Source: Polaribacter sp. Z022
GTDB lineage: Bacteria; Bacteroidota; Bacteroidia; Flavobacteriales; Flavobacteriaceae
Assembly (NCBI RefSeq): GCF_023555495.1
Contig: NZ_JALCZO010000001.1
Coordinates: 124,001-188,000, forward strand
Length of the DNA stretch: 64,000 nucleotides
Reading direction: 5' to 3'
Under the pieces are notes generated by a model that saw only the letters and a program-made list of their open reading frames with translations, ran no database searches and had not been told where the DNA came from. Every line of letters begins with the position of its first letter. The stretch's first letter is position 1. The translations under genes and the position numbers were made by a program. Positions 44,841 through 53,209 of the stretch are shown piece by piece.

Positions 44841-45386
44841 TTATTTTGCTAAATCTATACGTAATTTTTCTACGTACTGTACTATTTGCCAACGTTCTGT
44901 ATACGTTACCTGAGATGCATGAGAACCCATTAAGTTTTTACCATGCATAATTACGTGATAAATAGTTCCTGCATTAATGTCTCTATCTTTATAGTTAGGA
45001 ATTCCTGAAAATTTTTCTCTTTGAGATAAAACTCCATTTCCATCACCTTTCTTACCATGACACGTTGCACAATAAATTTCGTACATCGCTTTTCCGTTAG
45101 CTAAATTTTCTTCAGTTACTTCTAAAGGATTTAAATTTTCTTTTGATAATTCATATCCTTCGTTTGTATCAGGAATATCATAAGCAGGATGTCCTCCTCT
45201 TGCAATAGTACCTGCAACTGGTTTTAAGTTAACTGGGTTTCCGTTAACACCATCTACTCCATTTACATCATAAGGAACAGATACATACATATCTGGCATA
45301 TATTGTAATTGAGGTTTTCTTTTATCATTACAAGAAATAATACTTGTAAGAGTTACTAAAGCGATAATTAATTTAAAATTCTTCAT
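44841..45386 (-). CDS. actE: Alternative complex III subunit ActE, monohaem cytochrome c lipoprotein
   Basis: 181 residues with a lipoprotein signal (MKNFKLIIALVTLTSIISC, Cys19). The cytochrome c domain has one haem site CATCHGKKGDGNG (about 107-119) and a C-terminal Met region (YHVIMHGKNLMGSHASQ). In the ACIII complex ActE is the soluble-facing cytochrome that helps pass electrons to the oxidase. Ten nt separate it from actD. Confidence 0.93.
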   Translation of the reverse strand: MKNFKLIIALVTLTSIISCNDKRKPQLQYMPDMYVSVPYDVNGVDGVNGNPVNLKPVAGTIARGGHPAYDIPDTNEGYELSKENLNPLEVTEENLANGKAMYEIYCATCHGKKGDGNGVLSQREKFSGIPNYKDRDINAGTIYHVIMHGKNLMGSHASQVTYTERWQIVQYVEKLRIDLAK

Positions 45387-45396
45387 TATCTATATA

Positions 45397-45924
45397 TTAG
45401 TGCTTGTCTACTACATTAATTTCTACAGCTCCTGTTTTTGCTAATAAAGCAGTAATTTCAGCTTCATTATTGTTTACAGGTATTTCCATTAAAAAATGAT
45501 CATCTGTAGTTCTTGGATCTGGATTTTCTGCTTCTTTAAATGGCCATATTCTACTTCTCATATAAAAAGTAATAACCATAAGGTGAGCTGCAAAAAACAC
45601 CGTTAATTCAAACATAATTGGTACAAATGCTGGCATGTTAGTAAACCAAGAAAAGTTTGGTTTACCACCAATGTCTTGTGGCCAATCTTGAATCATCATA
45701 TAATTAGTCATCCAAATAGCAAATGATAATCCTGTAATTCCGTAAAAGAATGCAGTAATTGCTAATCTAGTTGGAGCTAATCCCATTGCTTTGTCTAATC
45801 CGTGAACTGGAAATGGACAAAATACTTCTTCTATGTGATGACCGTCTGCTTTTACAGTTTTAACTGCATCTAGCACAACTTCATCATCATTATAAAACGC
45901 GTGAATAACTTTTGATGATTCCAT
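45397..45924 (-). CDS. actD: Alternative complex III subunit ActD (DUF3341)
   Basis: 175 residues: an N-terminal cytoplasmic alpha/beta part (VIHAFYNDDEVVLDAVKTV, FCPFPVHGLDKAMGL) and two membrane helices at about 57-77 and 96-120, the standard DUF3341 layout. It is a structural subunit of quinol:cytochrome c oxidoreductase with no cofactor. It starts 2 nt after the actC stop. Confidence 0.93.
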   Translation of the reverse strand: MESSKVIHAFYNDDEVVLDAVKTVKADGHHIEEVFCPFPVHGLDKAMGLAPTRLAITAFFYGITGLSFAIWMTNYMMIQDWPQDIGGKPNFSWFTNMPAFVPIMFELTVFFAAHLMVITFYMRSRIWPFKEAENPDPRTTDDHFLMEIPVNNNEAEITALLAKTGAVEINVVDKH

Positions 45925-45926
45925 AA

Positions 45927-47375
45927 TTATTCTTTATTAGATTTATCTGATGTACCTTCTGCAACAGTAATAGCTGGTTTAGTTGGTATACCTTGTTCTC
46001 TTCTCTTCTTGTAAAATTCACCAGAAGATTTTAAAATTGTTTTTACTTCGGCTTGTGCTATAACTGGAAAAGTTCTTGCATATAATAAGAATAATACAAA
46101 GAAGAATCCAATTGTTCCTACAAAAATACCTACGTCTACAAATGTAGGCTCAAAACGCCACCATGTAGAAGGTAAATGACCTTTACTTAATACAATAGCA
46201 ATAATATCAAAACGTTCAAACCACATACCAATATTAATTGCTATAGAGATAACGAAAGTCCAGATAAAGTTTCTTCTTATTTTCTTAAACCATAATAATT
46301 GTGGTGTAAAAATATTAAATATCAATAACGACCAGAATGCCCAAGAATAAGGTCCTGCTTCTGCTCCTAAAGATAAATACGTATAGTTTTCATAAGGAGA
46401 ACCTGTATACCAAGCAATGAAGAATTCTGTTGCATAAGCTACTGCTACAATACCTCCTGTTAAGATAATTACAATATTCATATATTCTATATGCATACGT
46501 GTAATATAATCTTCTAAATTAGTAACTTTTCTCATTATTCCTAATAACGTCTGTACCATTGCAAATCCAGAAAAGATTGCTCCAGCTACGAAATAAGGAG
46601 GGAAAATTGTTGAGTGCCAACCTGGATTGATAGATGTAGCAAAATCCATTGATACAATTGTATGTACAGAAAGTACTAATGGTGTTGCTAAACCAGCAAG
46701 AACTAAAGATACTTCTTCAAAACGTTGCCAATCTTTTGCTCTTCCTGACCAACCAAAAGATAATAAAGCATATATCTTTTTTTGGAAAGGCTTTACAGCT
46801 CTATCTCTAATCATTGCAAAATCTGGTAATAAACCTGTCCACCAGAAAACTAATGATACAGATAAATATGTAGAAATTGCAAATACATCCCATAATAATG
46901 GCGAGTTAAAGTTAACCCACAATGATCCGAATTGATTTGGCATTGGCAATACCCAATATCCATTCCATGGACGTCCCATGTGAATAATTGGAAACAATCC
47001 TGCTTGGAAAACCGCAAAAATTGTCATTGCTTCTGCAGAACGGTTAATGGCCATTCTCCATTTTTGACGGAATAATAAAAGTACTGCAGAAATAAGTGTT
47101 CCTGCGTGACCAATACCTACCCACCATACAAAGTTAGTAATATCCCAAGCCCATCCAATGTTCTTGCTCAATCCCCAAACTCCAATACCAGTTCCTACTG
47201 TGTAAAAAATACATCCAAATCCCCAAAGCATTGCTGCTAAAGAAATATAAAATGCTATGTACCAATTTTTATTTGCTTTTCCTTCTATAGGTTTTGCAAT
47301 GTCCTCGGTAATGTCGTGATAACTTTTATCACCTAATACTAAAGGTTCCCTTATGGGTGCTTCGTAATGAGACAT
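45927..47375 (-). CDS. actC: Alternative complex III subunit ActC (NrfD-like)
   Basis: 482 residues with about ten membrane helices of the NrfD/PsrC type (FVWWVGIGHAGTLISAVLLLFRQKWR, HMGRPWNGYWVLPMPNQ, STIFPPYFVAGAIFSGFAMV). ActC holds the quinol-binding site next to the Fe-S subunit ActB. The N-terminal 45 residues are cytoplasmic. A 72-nt gap containing an inverted repeat separates it from actB upstream. Confidence 0.95.
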   Translation of the reverse strand: MSHYEAPIREPLVLGDKSYHDITEDIAKPIEGKANKNWYIAFYISLAAMLWGFGCIFYTVGTGIGVWGLSKNIGWAWDITNFVWWVGIGHAGTLISAVLLLFRQKWRMAINRSAEAMTIFAVFQAGLFPIIHMGRPWNGYWVLPMPNQFGSLWVNFNSPLLWDVFAISTYLSVSLVFWWTGLLPDFAMIRDRAVKPFQKKIYALLSFGWSGRAKDWQRFEEVSLVLAGLATPLVLSVHTIVSMDFATSINPGWHSTIFPPYFVAGAIFSGFAMVQTLLGIMRKVTNLEDYITRMHIEYMNIVIILTGGIVAVAYATEFFIAWYTGSPYENYTYLSLGAEAGPYSWAFWSLLIFNIFTPQLLWFKKIRRNFIWTFVISIAINIGMWFERFDIIAIVLSKGHLPSTWWRFEPTFVDVGIFVGTIGFFFVLFLLYARTFPVIAQAEVKTILKSSGEFYKKRREQGIPTKPAITVAEGTSDKSNKE

Positions 47376-47409
47376 ATTTTTATTACTTAGTTTTTATTCT
47401 TTATTGTTT

Positions 47410-47440
47410 TAAAGTATAATGAAAAAACATTATAGCTTTA
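47410..47440 (-). repeat. Inverted repeat between actB and actC
   Basis: TAAAGTATAATG (47410-47421) and CATTATAGCTTTA (47428-47440) pair with one bulge around a 6-A loop. No T-run follows on the minus strand, so it looks like an mRNA-processing or stability hairpin rather than a terminator. Confidence 0.4.
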
Positions 47441-47447
47441 CTTTTTT

Positions 47448-50400
47448 TTACGCTTCGTTTGTATTCTTAACTTTAACTTGATAGATTACATTTGGTTTTG
47501 TTTGTAAATAATCTAACACGCCATAAGCTCTTTTGTCTTCTATTAATGCTGTTACTTGGTCTTTTTCGTTGTTAATATCTCCAAAAACCATAGCTCCTGT
47601 TGTACATGCAGAAGAACATGCAGTTTCAAACTCATCTGTATTAACAGCTCTTCCTTCTTTTTTAGCTTTTAAAATTGTTGCTTGAGTCATTTGAATACAC
47701 ATAGAACATTTTTCCATAACTCCTCTAGAACGAACTACAACATCTGGGTTTAACACCATTTTACCATATTCATTGTTCATGTTAAAGTCAAACTCGTTAT
47801 TATTTGAATAATTAAACCAGTTAAAACGACGAACTCTATATGGACAGTTGTTTGCACAATATCTTGTACCAACACATCTGTTATAAGCCATTTGATTTTG
47901 TCCTTGACGACCATGAGATGTTGCTGCAACTGGACAAACAGTCTCACAAGGAGCATGATTACAGTGCTGACACATCATTGGTTGGAAAGTAACTTCAGGA
48001 TTTTCTGCTTCAGTTTCTAAAACTTCATATAAGTCTCCTCCACTTAAGCCCATTGCCTTAGCTTCTTCTCTAGTTTCTACTTCAGAAGAATAATATCTAT
48101 CGATACGCAACCAGTGCATATCTCTACCAACTCTTACTTCTTTTTTACCTACAACTGGCACATTGTTTTCTGCATGACATGCAACAACACAAGCACCACA
48201 ACCTGTACAAGAAGTTAAATCTATAGATAAGTTAAAGTGATGACCAACTTCTCTGTTGTGCTCATCCCATAAATCTATAGTATTTGCCTCAACTTCATTA
48301 TGATCATAAGATACCATAGAAGGCTTATTCCAAGTATGTTTTGGATCTACACTACTATTGTACTCTTTTAATGAAGCAACTTTTAAAATATCATGACGTC
48401 CTGCAATTGTTTTTTGTACTTGAGTACAAGCAAACTTATGAGTTCCTGATACTTTTTCAATTGTTACTCCATATTGAATATTGTTTCCATTAGCATAAAG
48501 CGGATAAGCATTTACACCAACTTGCATTTCTTCTTTTAATCCGAAAGTTTTACCAAAACCTACAGCTAAACCAACAGATCCTTTTGCTTGACCTGGTTGA
48601 ATCATTACAGGAACTGTAACAGAAACTCCATTTACTGTTACTTTTGCATAATCACCATCAATAGCTCCATTATCTTTTACAGGGTTTTCAAAACCTAATT
48701 CTTTAGCATCAGCTATAGACATAGTTAAGTAGTTATCCCAAGAAGCTCTTGTAATAGGATCAGGGAATTCTTGTAACCAAGGATTATTTGCTTGTTTACC
48801 ATCACCTAAACCAGTTTTAGCATATAAATTCAATTCAAAACCTGATGCTTTTTTAGCTGAAGAAGCTAAAGCAGCAGCCACAGTAGAAATAACAACAGTA
48901 GATTCTTTAACTTCAGTTTCAGTAACAGAACCTATAGAGAATCCATTATGTAAAGCTGTATTCCAAGAACCACCAACTAAATCATTAGAAGTAGCAAAAG
49001 ATTTTAAATAATCGTAATAATTTGTAGTATCTCCAGACCAATTTAATAAAGCGTCTTGAACTTGACGTGTATTAAATAATGGCTGAATAGTTGGTTGCAT
49101 TAAACCATAAGTAACCTCATCAAACTGAGTGTCTCCCCAAGATTCTAAGAAATGTGGAGTTGGTAATGCAAAATTAGAAGCATTTACAGTTTCATTGTTC
49201 TCTGTAGATAATGCAACTGACAACTCTAATTTTTTCAATCCATCAACAAAATCTGATGAATTAGATAATGAATAAATTGGATCTACATTGTAAGAAATTA
49301 ATCCTGCAATTTTACCAGCTTTCATATCAGAAACTAATTGAGCAACTTCTACATCATTTCCTTGACGGATATTTAATGTATTCTTTGTGTCAATAATTTC
49401 ACTATTTAATGCTTTGTTTATTGCCAGAGCAATTAACTGTGCATTTACATCATTTAAACCTGTTAATACAACACCTTTAGATCCAGCTTTCTTTAATTCT
49501 ATAGCCATTTTCTTTACTTCTGCATCTGCTGAAGTAGACTTAGAAGAAACAGAATCTCCTGTTATTGCGTTGTATAAATTTAATAATGCAAATACTTGAT
49601 CAGAAGGTTTTACAACAACTCTTTTATCAGAATTTGCACCTGTTAAAGACATATTACTTTCAAACTGAACATGGTAAGACATTTTACCAGTTTCTGGCTT
49701 TCTCCCAGCTATATATTGCTTTTCAAATCCTCCATGAAAATCTCCAAGAAAATCTGCTCCAAAAGAAACAATTGTTTTTGCTTTATCTAAATGATAGTTT
49801 GGCAAAGCACGTTTACCATACATAGCTGACATTGCCTCTACTGCTCCAGATTCTGAAATAGCATCATAAACAACATGCTTTACATTTGGGTTTGCAGCAA
49901 TAAAGCCTTCAATAATCATATTTGTAGAAGGGCTTGCCATTGTTCCTGTTAATAAAACTACTGGTTTACCCGCTTCTTTTAATCCGTTTAATTTAGCTTT
50001 AATTTCTTTATCTGCATCTGCCCAAGAAATTGCTTTACCTCCTTTTGTAGGTTCTTTTAAACGTAATTTTTCATCATATAAAGACAAAACAGAAGCTTGT
50101 ACTCTTGCACTAGTAGTTCCATTAGCTTCTTTGTTTGGCATTATTTGAATTGGACGTCCTTCACGAGTTTTAACTAAAACGTTTGCAAAATCGTAACCAT
50201 CTGCCATAGAAGTTGCATACCAATCTGCAACTCCAAGAGTTACATCATCTGGTTTAACAACATAAGGAATAGACTTTCTTACTGGTCCTTCACATGCAGC
50301 TAAAGATGCAGCAGCAGTAGTGAACCCAACATATTTTAAAAAGTCTCTACGAGAAGTAGAAGAGTTCTCTAATGTTTCTTTATCACCTAAAAACTGATCT

Positions 50401-50501
50401 GTAGGAATTTCCTCTACAAACTCGTTTTTACTTAACGTTTCAACAATAGAACTATCTTTTAGTTCCTCAACACTTTTCCAGTATTTTTTGTTTGAAGCCA
50501 T
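47448..50501 (-). CDS. actB: Alternative complex III subunit ActB, iron-sulfur protein
   Basis: 1017 residues combining a molybdopterin-oxidoreductase-like part without cofactor (about 75-720) and a ferredoxin part. A Tat-type signal SRRDFLKYVGFTTAAASLAAC (about 50-70) indicates export in folded state. The C-terminal half has four Cys clusters: CTGCGACVVACH, CQHCNHAPCETVCP, CVGTRYCANNCPYR and CSMCIQ with CSSACTTGAM, enough for three 4Fe-4S and one 3Fe-4S centre. It passes electrons from the quinol site of ActC to the haems of ActA. It lies 81 nt downstream of actA. Confidence 0.95.
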   Translation of the reverse strand: MASNKKYWKSVEELKDSSIVETLSKNEFVEEIPTDQFLGDKETLENSSTSRRDFLKYVGFTTAAASLAACEGPVRKSIPYVVKPDDVTLGVADWYATSMADGYDFANVLVKTREGRPIQIMPNKEANGTTSARVQASVLSLYDEKLRLKEPTKGGKAISWADADKEIKAKLNGLKEAGKPVVLLTGTMASPSTNMIIEGFIAANPNVKHVVYDAISESGAVEAMSAMYGKRALPNYHLDKAKTIVSFGADFLGDFHGGFEKQYIAGRKPETGKMSYHVQFESNMSLTGANSDKRVVVKPSDQVFALLNLYNAITGDSVSSKSTSADAEVKKMAIELKKAGSKGVVLTGLNDVNAQLIALAINKALNSEIIDTKNTLNIRQGNDVEVAQLVSDMKAGKIAGLISYNVDPIYSLSNSSDFVDGLKKLELSVALSTENNETVNASNFALPTPHFLESWGDTQFDEVTYGLMQPTIQPLFNTRQVQDALLNWSGDTTNYYDYLKSFATSNDLVGGSWNTALHNGFSIGSVTETEVKESTVVISTVAAALASSAKKASGFELNLYAKTGLGDGKQANNPWLQEFPDPITRASWDNYLTMSIADAKELGFENPVKDNGAIDGDYAKVTVNGVSVTVPVMIQPGQAKGSVGLAVGFGKTFGLKEEMQVGVNAYPLYANGNNIQYGVTIEKVSGTHKFACTQVQKTIAGRHDILKVASLKEYNSSVDPKHTWNKPSMVSYDHNEVEANTIDLWDEHNREVGHHFNLSIDLTSCTGCGACVVACHAENNVPVVGKKEVRVGRDMHWLRIDRYYSSEVETREEAKAMGLSGGDLYEVLETEAENPEVTFQPMMCQHCNHAPCETVCPVAATSHGRQGQNQMAYNRCVGTRYCANNCPYRVRRFNWFNYSNNNEFDFNMNNEYGKMVLNPDVVVRSRGVMEKCSMCIQMTQATILKAKKEGRAVNTDEFETACSSACTTGAMVFGDINNEKDQVTALIEDKRAYGVLDYLQTKPNVIYQVKVKNTNEA

Positions 50502-50582
50502 TTATGCTTTTATTTAATGATTAAAAGATTTAAAAATTGAATAACTACAATTTGTTGAATCTTTAAATTTTTTAATTTCTAA

Positions 50583-51887
50583 TTAATAGTGACACTTACC
50601 ACACTCTTTTCCTCCTAATTGAGAAATAGTAACTTGATCTACGTTGTATTTCTTTGCCAAATCTTCATGAATTTTCTTGTAATAATCATTACCTTTTAAA
50701 TTCACTTTTGTGTCTTTATGACAATCTATACACCATCCCATTGTTAATGGAGAATATTGATATAATTCATCCATTTCCTCTACAGGACCATGACATTTTT
50801 GACAATCTAAACCTGCAACTGTTACGTGTTGTGAGTGATTGTAGTATACAAAATCTGGTAAATTATGAACTCTTACCCATTTAATTGGAGAAGTTTTACC
50901 AGTATACTCTAAATTATCAGCATCCCATCCTGCAGCAGCATATACTTTAGCAATTTCTAAATCTAATTCTTCTTTTCCAAGAACAATACCATCTTCCATT
51001 TCTACAACAGTATCATCAGCAACTTCAGAAATATTTTTATGACAATTCATACAAACATTTACAGAAGGAATACCTGATGTTTTACTATGCTTAGCAGCAG
51101 AGTGACAATATTGACAATCTATCTTATTATCACCAGCATGTATTTTGTGAGAAAATGCAATTGGTTGAATTGGTTGATACCCTTCATCAACACCAACTTT
51201 AAACAAAGTTCCAAAGAAAACATAAGCACCAATTAACATTAAAAATATTGTAGTTAATACTTTTAAGAAAGTGTTTTGTTTTAAACCTTCCCAAAGTTCA
51301 TGAATATCTCTTTTAAAACTAGAACTTTCTCCTGGAGCAGTATTCCCTTTTAATTCATTAACTTGCTTTAACAAGCTAGCAATCATTAAAAAGGCAACAA
51401 TTATTGCAGCAGCTAATATATAAATTAACCAACCTGGAGCCTCACCAGAAGCACTTTTAGCAGCACCACCTTCAGCAATTACTTCTTTTTTCTTAATCTC
51501 ACCAACAGTAGTGTAATATAAAATATCATCTACATTTTGGTCTGATAACTGTGGAAAAGCAGTCATTGGAGAACCTTTGTACTCGTCAAAAATAGCTATA
51601 GCATCTGAATTTCCAGAAGCTCTTAACTCAGCATTGTTTTTAATCCAAGCTTTTAACCAATCATTCTCTCTTTTTTCTTCTACACCACCTAAAGCTGGCC
51701 CAATAAGTTTTTTGTCTAACTTATGACAAGAAGCACATAAAGATTTAAATAATTTTTTTCCTTCTTTTTGACGCGCTTCATCAATTTCTTGCGAATAAGA
51801 CGATAAGCTAAATGCAAAAATTAAGAGAAAAGTAAAACTTTTAAGGAGAAATGCGGTTAGTCTATTGTGTAATTTTACACTTTTCAT
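50583..51887 (-). CDS. actA: Alternative complex III subunit ActA, multihaem cytochrome with fused cytochrome c domain
   Basis: 434 residues with signal peptide (about 10-33). It has six CxxCH haem sites. One (CASCH, 51-55) is in an N-terminal cytochrome c domain, with an apparent Met ligand in SPMTAFP. A membrane helix at about 150-170 follows, then five sites (CQYCH, CMNCH, CQKCH, CIDCH, CGKCH), the usual ActA pentahaem part. The fusion of a monohaem domain to ActA is common in Bacteroidota. It is the first gene of the operon; the promoter box is 59 nt upstream. Confidence 0.95.
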   Translation of the reverse strand: MKSVKLHNRLTAFLLKSFTFLLIFAFSLSSYSQEIDEARQKEGKKLFKSLCASCHKLDKKLIGPALGGVEEKRENDWLKAWIKNNAELRASGNSDAIAIFDEYKGSPMTAFPQLSDQNVDDILYYTTVGEIKKKEVIAEGGAAKSASGEAPGWLIYILAAAIIVAFLMIASLLKQVNELKGNTAPGESSSFKRDIHELWEGLKQNTFLKVLTTIFLMLIGAYVFFGTLFKVGVDEGYQPIQPIAFSHKIHAGDNKIDCQYCHSAAKHSKTSGIPSVNVCMNCHKNISEVADDTVVEMEDGIVLGKEELDLEIAKVYAAAGWDADNLEYTGKTSPIKWVRVHNLPDFVYYNHSQHVTVAGLDCQKCHGPVEEMDELYQYSPLTMGWCIDCHKDTKVNLKGNDYYKKIHEDLAKKYNVDQVTISQLGGKECGKCHY

Positions 51888-51946
51888 ATTTAAACTTTGT
51901 TAAAATATCTAATATAAAATGATAAAAGTCATTTTTTTCGGTTTGA

Positions 51947-51954
51947 CAAAAGTA
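51947..51954 (-). promoter_or_regulatory. -7 promoter box of the act-cta operon
   Basis: The minus strand reads TACTTTTG (exact TAnnTTTG). It gives a leader of about 55 nt before actA and is the only exact box found upstream of the eight-gene operon. Confidence 0.5.
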
Positions 51955-52053
51955 CTACTTCTTCCTAAATTTTAAAAAGCTAAAAGAATGTTAAATATAA
52001 TTTATAACAATTCTAAATAAGATTATTTTCTAATTTATTTCTAAACTTGTCGT

Positions 52054-52061
52054 TATTTTTG
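52054..52061 (+). promoter_or_regulatory. -7 promoter box of the SPOR-like gene
   Basis: TATTTTTG (exact TAnnTTTG) lies 18 nt before the ATG at 52080. It also supports that start, because the longer open frame would begin upstream of the promoter box. Confidence 0.5.
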
Positions 52062-52079
52062 TACAAAATATTAAGACGC

Positions 52080-52448
52080 ATGAAAATTAAATTTATTGTT
52101 ATAACTTTTTTGACTGTTTTATTTACAGCAAATTACAGTGCTTTTTCTCAAAATAAAACAACAAAATCAACAGAAATTAAAAGTATAATTTCTAAAAAAA
52201 GAAGTTTTAACAAGAAGTTTGGGTTTGGATATAGAATACAACTTTACAATGGTAATGAACAACAAGCAAGAAAATTTAGAGCACGTTTTAATATTGAGTT
52301 CCCAGAAAACTCATCTAAATTAGTTTATAATGCTCCTGAATGGAAAGTACAAGTTGGCTTATACAAAACCAAACTAGAAGCAGATAAAGATTTAATTAAA
52401 TTTCAAGAAAAGTTCTCTGGAATTATAGTTGTACCAATGGGTAAATAG
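52080..52448 (+). CDS. Exported SPOR-like domain protein
   Basis: 122 residues from ATG 52080, opening with a signal peptide (MKIKFIVITFLTVLFTANYSAFSQ, about 24). The mature part has the SPOR pattern: GFGYRIQLYNGNEQQARKFRARF, then WKVQVGLYKTKLEADKDLIKFQEKF and a final IIVVPM strand. SPOR domains bind glycan strands stripped of stem peptides at division sites. The protein should be periplasmic. Its stop codon directly abuts that of the convergent DUF2911 gene, with no terminator between them. Confidence 0.8.
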   Translation: MKIKFIVITFLTVLFTANYSAFSQNKTTKSTEIKSIISKKRSFNKKFGFGYRIQLYNGNEQQARKFRARFNIEFPENSSKLVYNAPEWKVQVGLYKTKLEADKDLIKFQEKFSGIIVVPMGK

Positions 52449-53012
52449 TTACTCTTTTACTACAACTTCATTTAAAGGAATAGTAACTACTTTAGTACCC
52501 CAACCTAAATACATATTTATATTTTTAGCTTCTTCTTTTTTATTGAAAGTTATAGAAAAAGCTTCTATGTTTTTATTAGATTCTGAAACTTTACCAGATA
52601 CCCTAATAACGTCTTGTTCTTTTTTGTAGAAATAAGAACCCCAAACGTTTCTTTGGTTACTTATAATTATTGTCCAATCTCCATCTGTTGGAATAGTAAA
52701 TAACGAATACGTTCCTGCTTTTACATCTTTCCCTCCAAAAACAACATCTTTGTAAAATGTAATTTCTGCAGCCTCATTAGCACCAGTTCTCCAAACTTTA
52801 TCATTAGGTGCAAGCTTAGATAAATCTCTACCTTTTAGTTGTGGTCTTCCGTAAATTACTTTTACTAGTTTATCTGAATTTTTCCAATGAGTTGGATAAG
52901 AAGCAGCATCCATAGGACTTACATCTAATTTAGGAAATTTTTGTGCAAATAAATTTGACGAAGTTGTAAAAGCTAAAACAAGAACTAAAACTGAAAGTAT
53001 AGATTTTTTCAT
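52449..53012 (-). CDS. Exported DUF2911 protein
   Basis: 187 residues with a signal peptide (about 1-23, SNLFAQ). The DUF2911 hallmarks are present: VIYGRPQLKGRDL, VWRTGANEAAEITFYKDV, AGTYSLFTIPTDGDWTIIISNQ and a final WGTKVVTIPLNEV. The function of this family, common in Bacteroidota, is unknown. An exact -7 box lies 29 nt upstream. The 3' end abuts the SPOR gene without any spacer. Confidence 0.88.
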   Translation of the reverse strand: MKKSILSVLVLVLAFTTSSNLFAQKFPKLDVSPMDAASYPTHWKNSDKLVKVIYGRPQLKGRDLSKLAPNDKVWRTGANEAAEITFYKDVVFGGKDVKAGTYSLFTIPTDGDWTIIISNQRNVWGSYFYKKEQDVIRVSGKVSESNKNIEAFSITFNKKEEAKNINMYLGWGTKVVTIPLNEVVVKE

Positions 53013-53041
53013 TTTTTAAAAAATTATAAGTGTGTAGTCTT

Positions 53042-53049
53042 CAAAAATA
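53042..53049 (-). promoter_or_regulatory. -7 promoter box of the DUF2911 gene
   Basis: The minus strand reads TATTTTTG (exact TAnnTTTG), 29 nt before the start at 53012. Confidence 0.45.
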
Positions 53050-53095
53050 TAAAACCTAACAAAAGAAAGCTACTAATTTTATGTTAAAGAAAGTT

Positions 53096-53209
53096 TTAAC
53101 AACCACAATCTGGATTACAGCCTTTTTTCTTTTTTGTAGAAAAACCAAACTTTTTCACTAAAAAAACAACCGCCAAAACAACTATTATATATGTAATAAT
53201 TTCTTGCAT
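53096..53209 (-). CDS. FeoB-associated Cys-rich membrane protein
   Basis: 37 residues from the ATG at 53209, which shares one base with the feoB stop codon (TAATG). A longer frame reaching back into feoB is a shadow. The protein is one membrane helix (about 4-22), a Lys-rich stretch (KKKK) and the tail GCNPDCGC with three Cys. Such miniproteins follow feoB in many Bacteroidota and Firmicutes and may deliver or hold Fe(II) at the transporter; the role is unproven. Confidence 0.8.
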   Translation of the reverse strand: MQEIITYIIVVLAVVFLVKKFGFSTKKKKGCNPDCGC

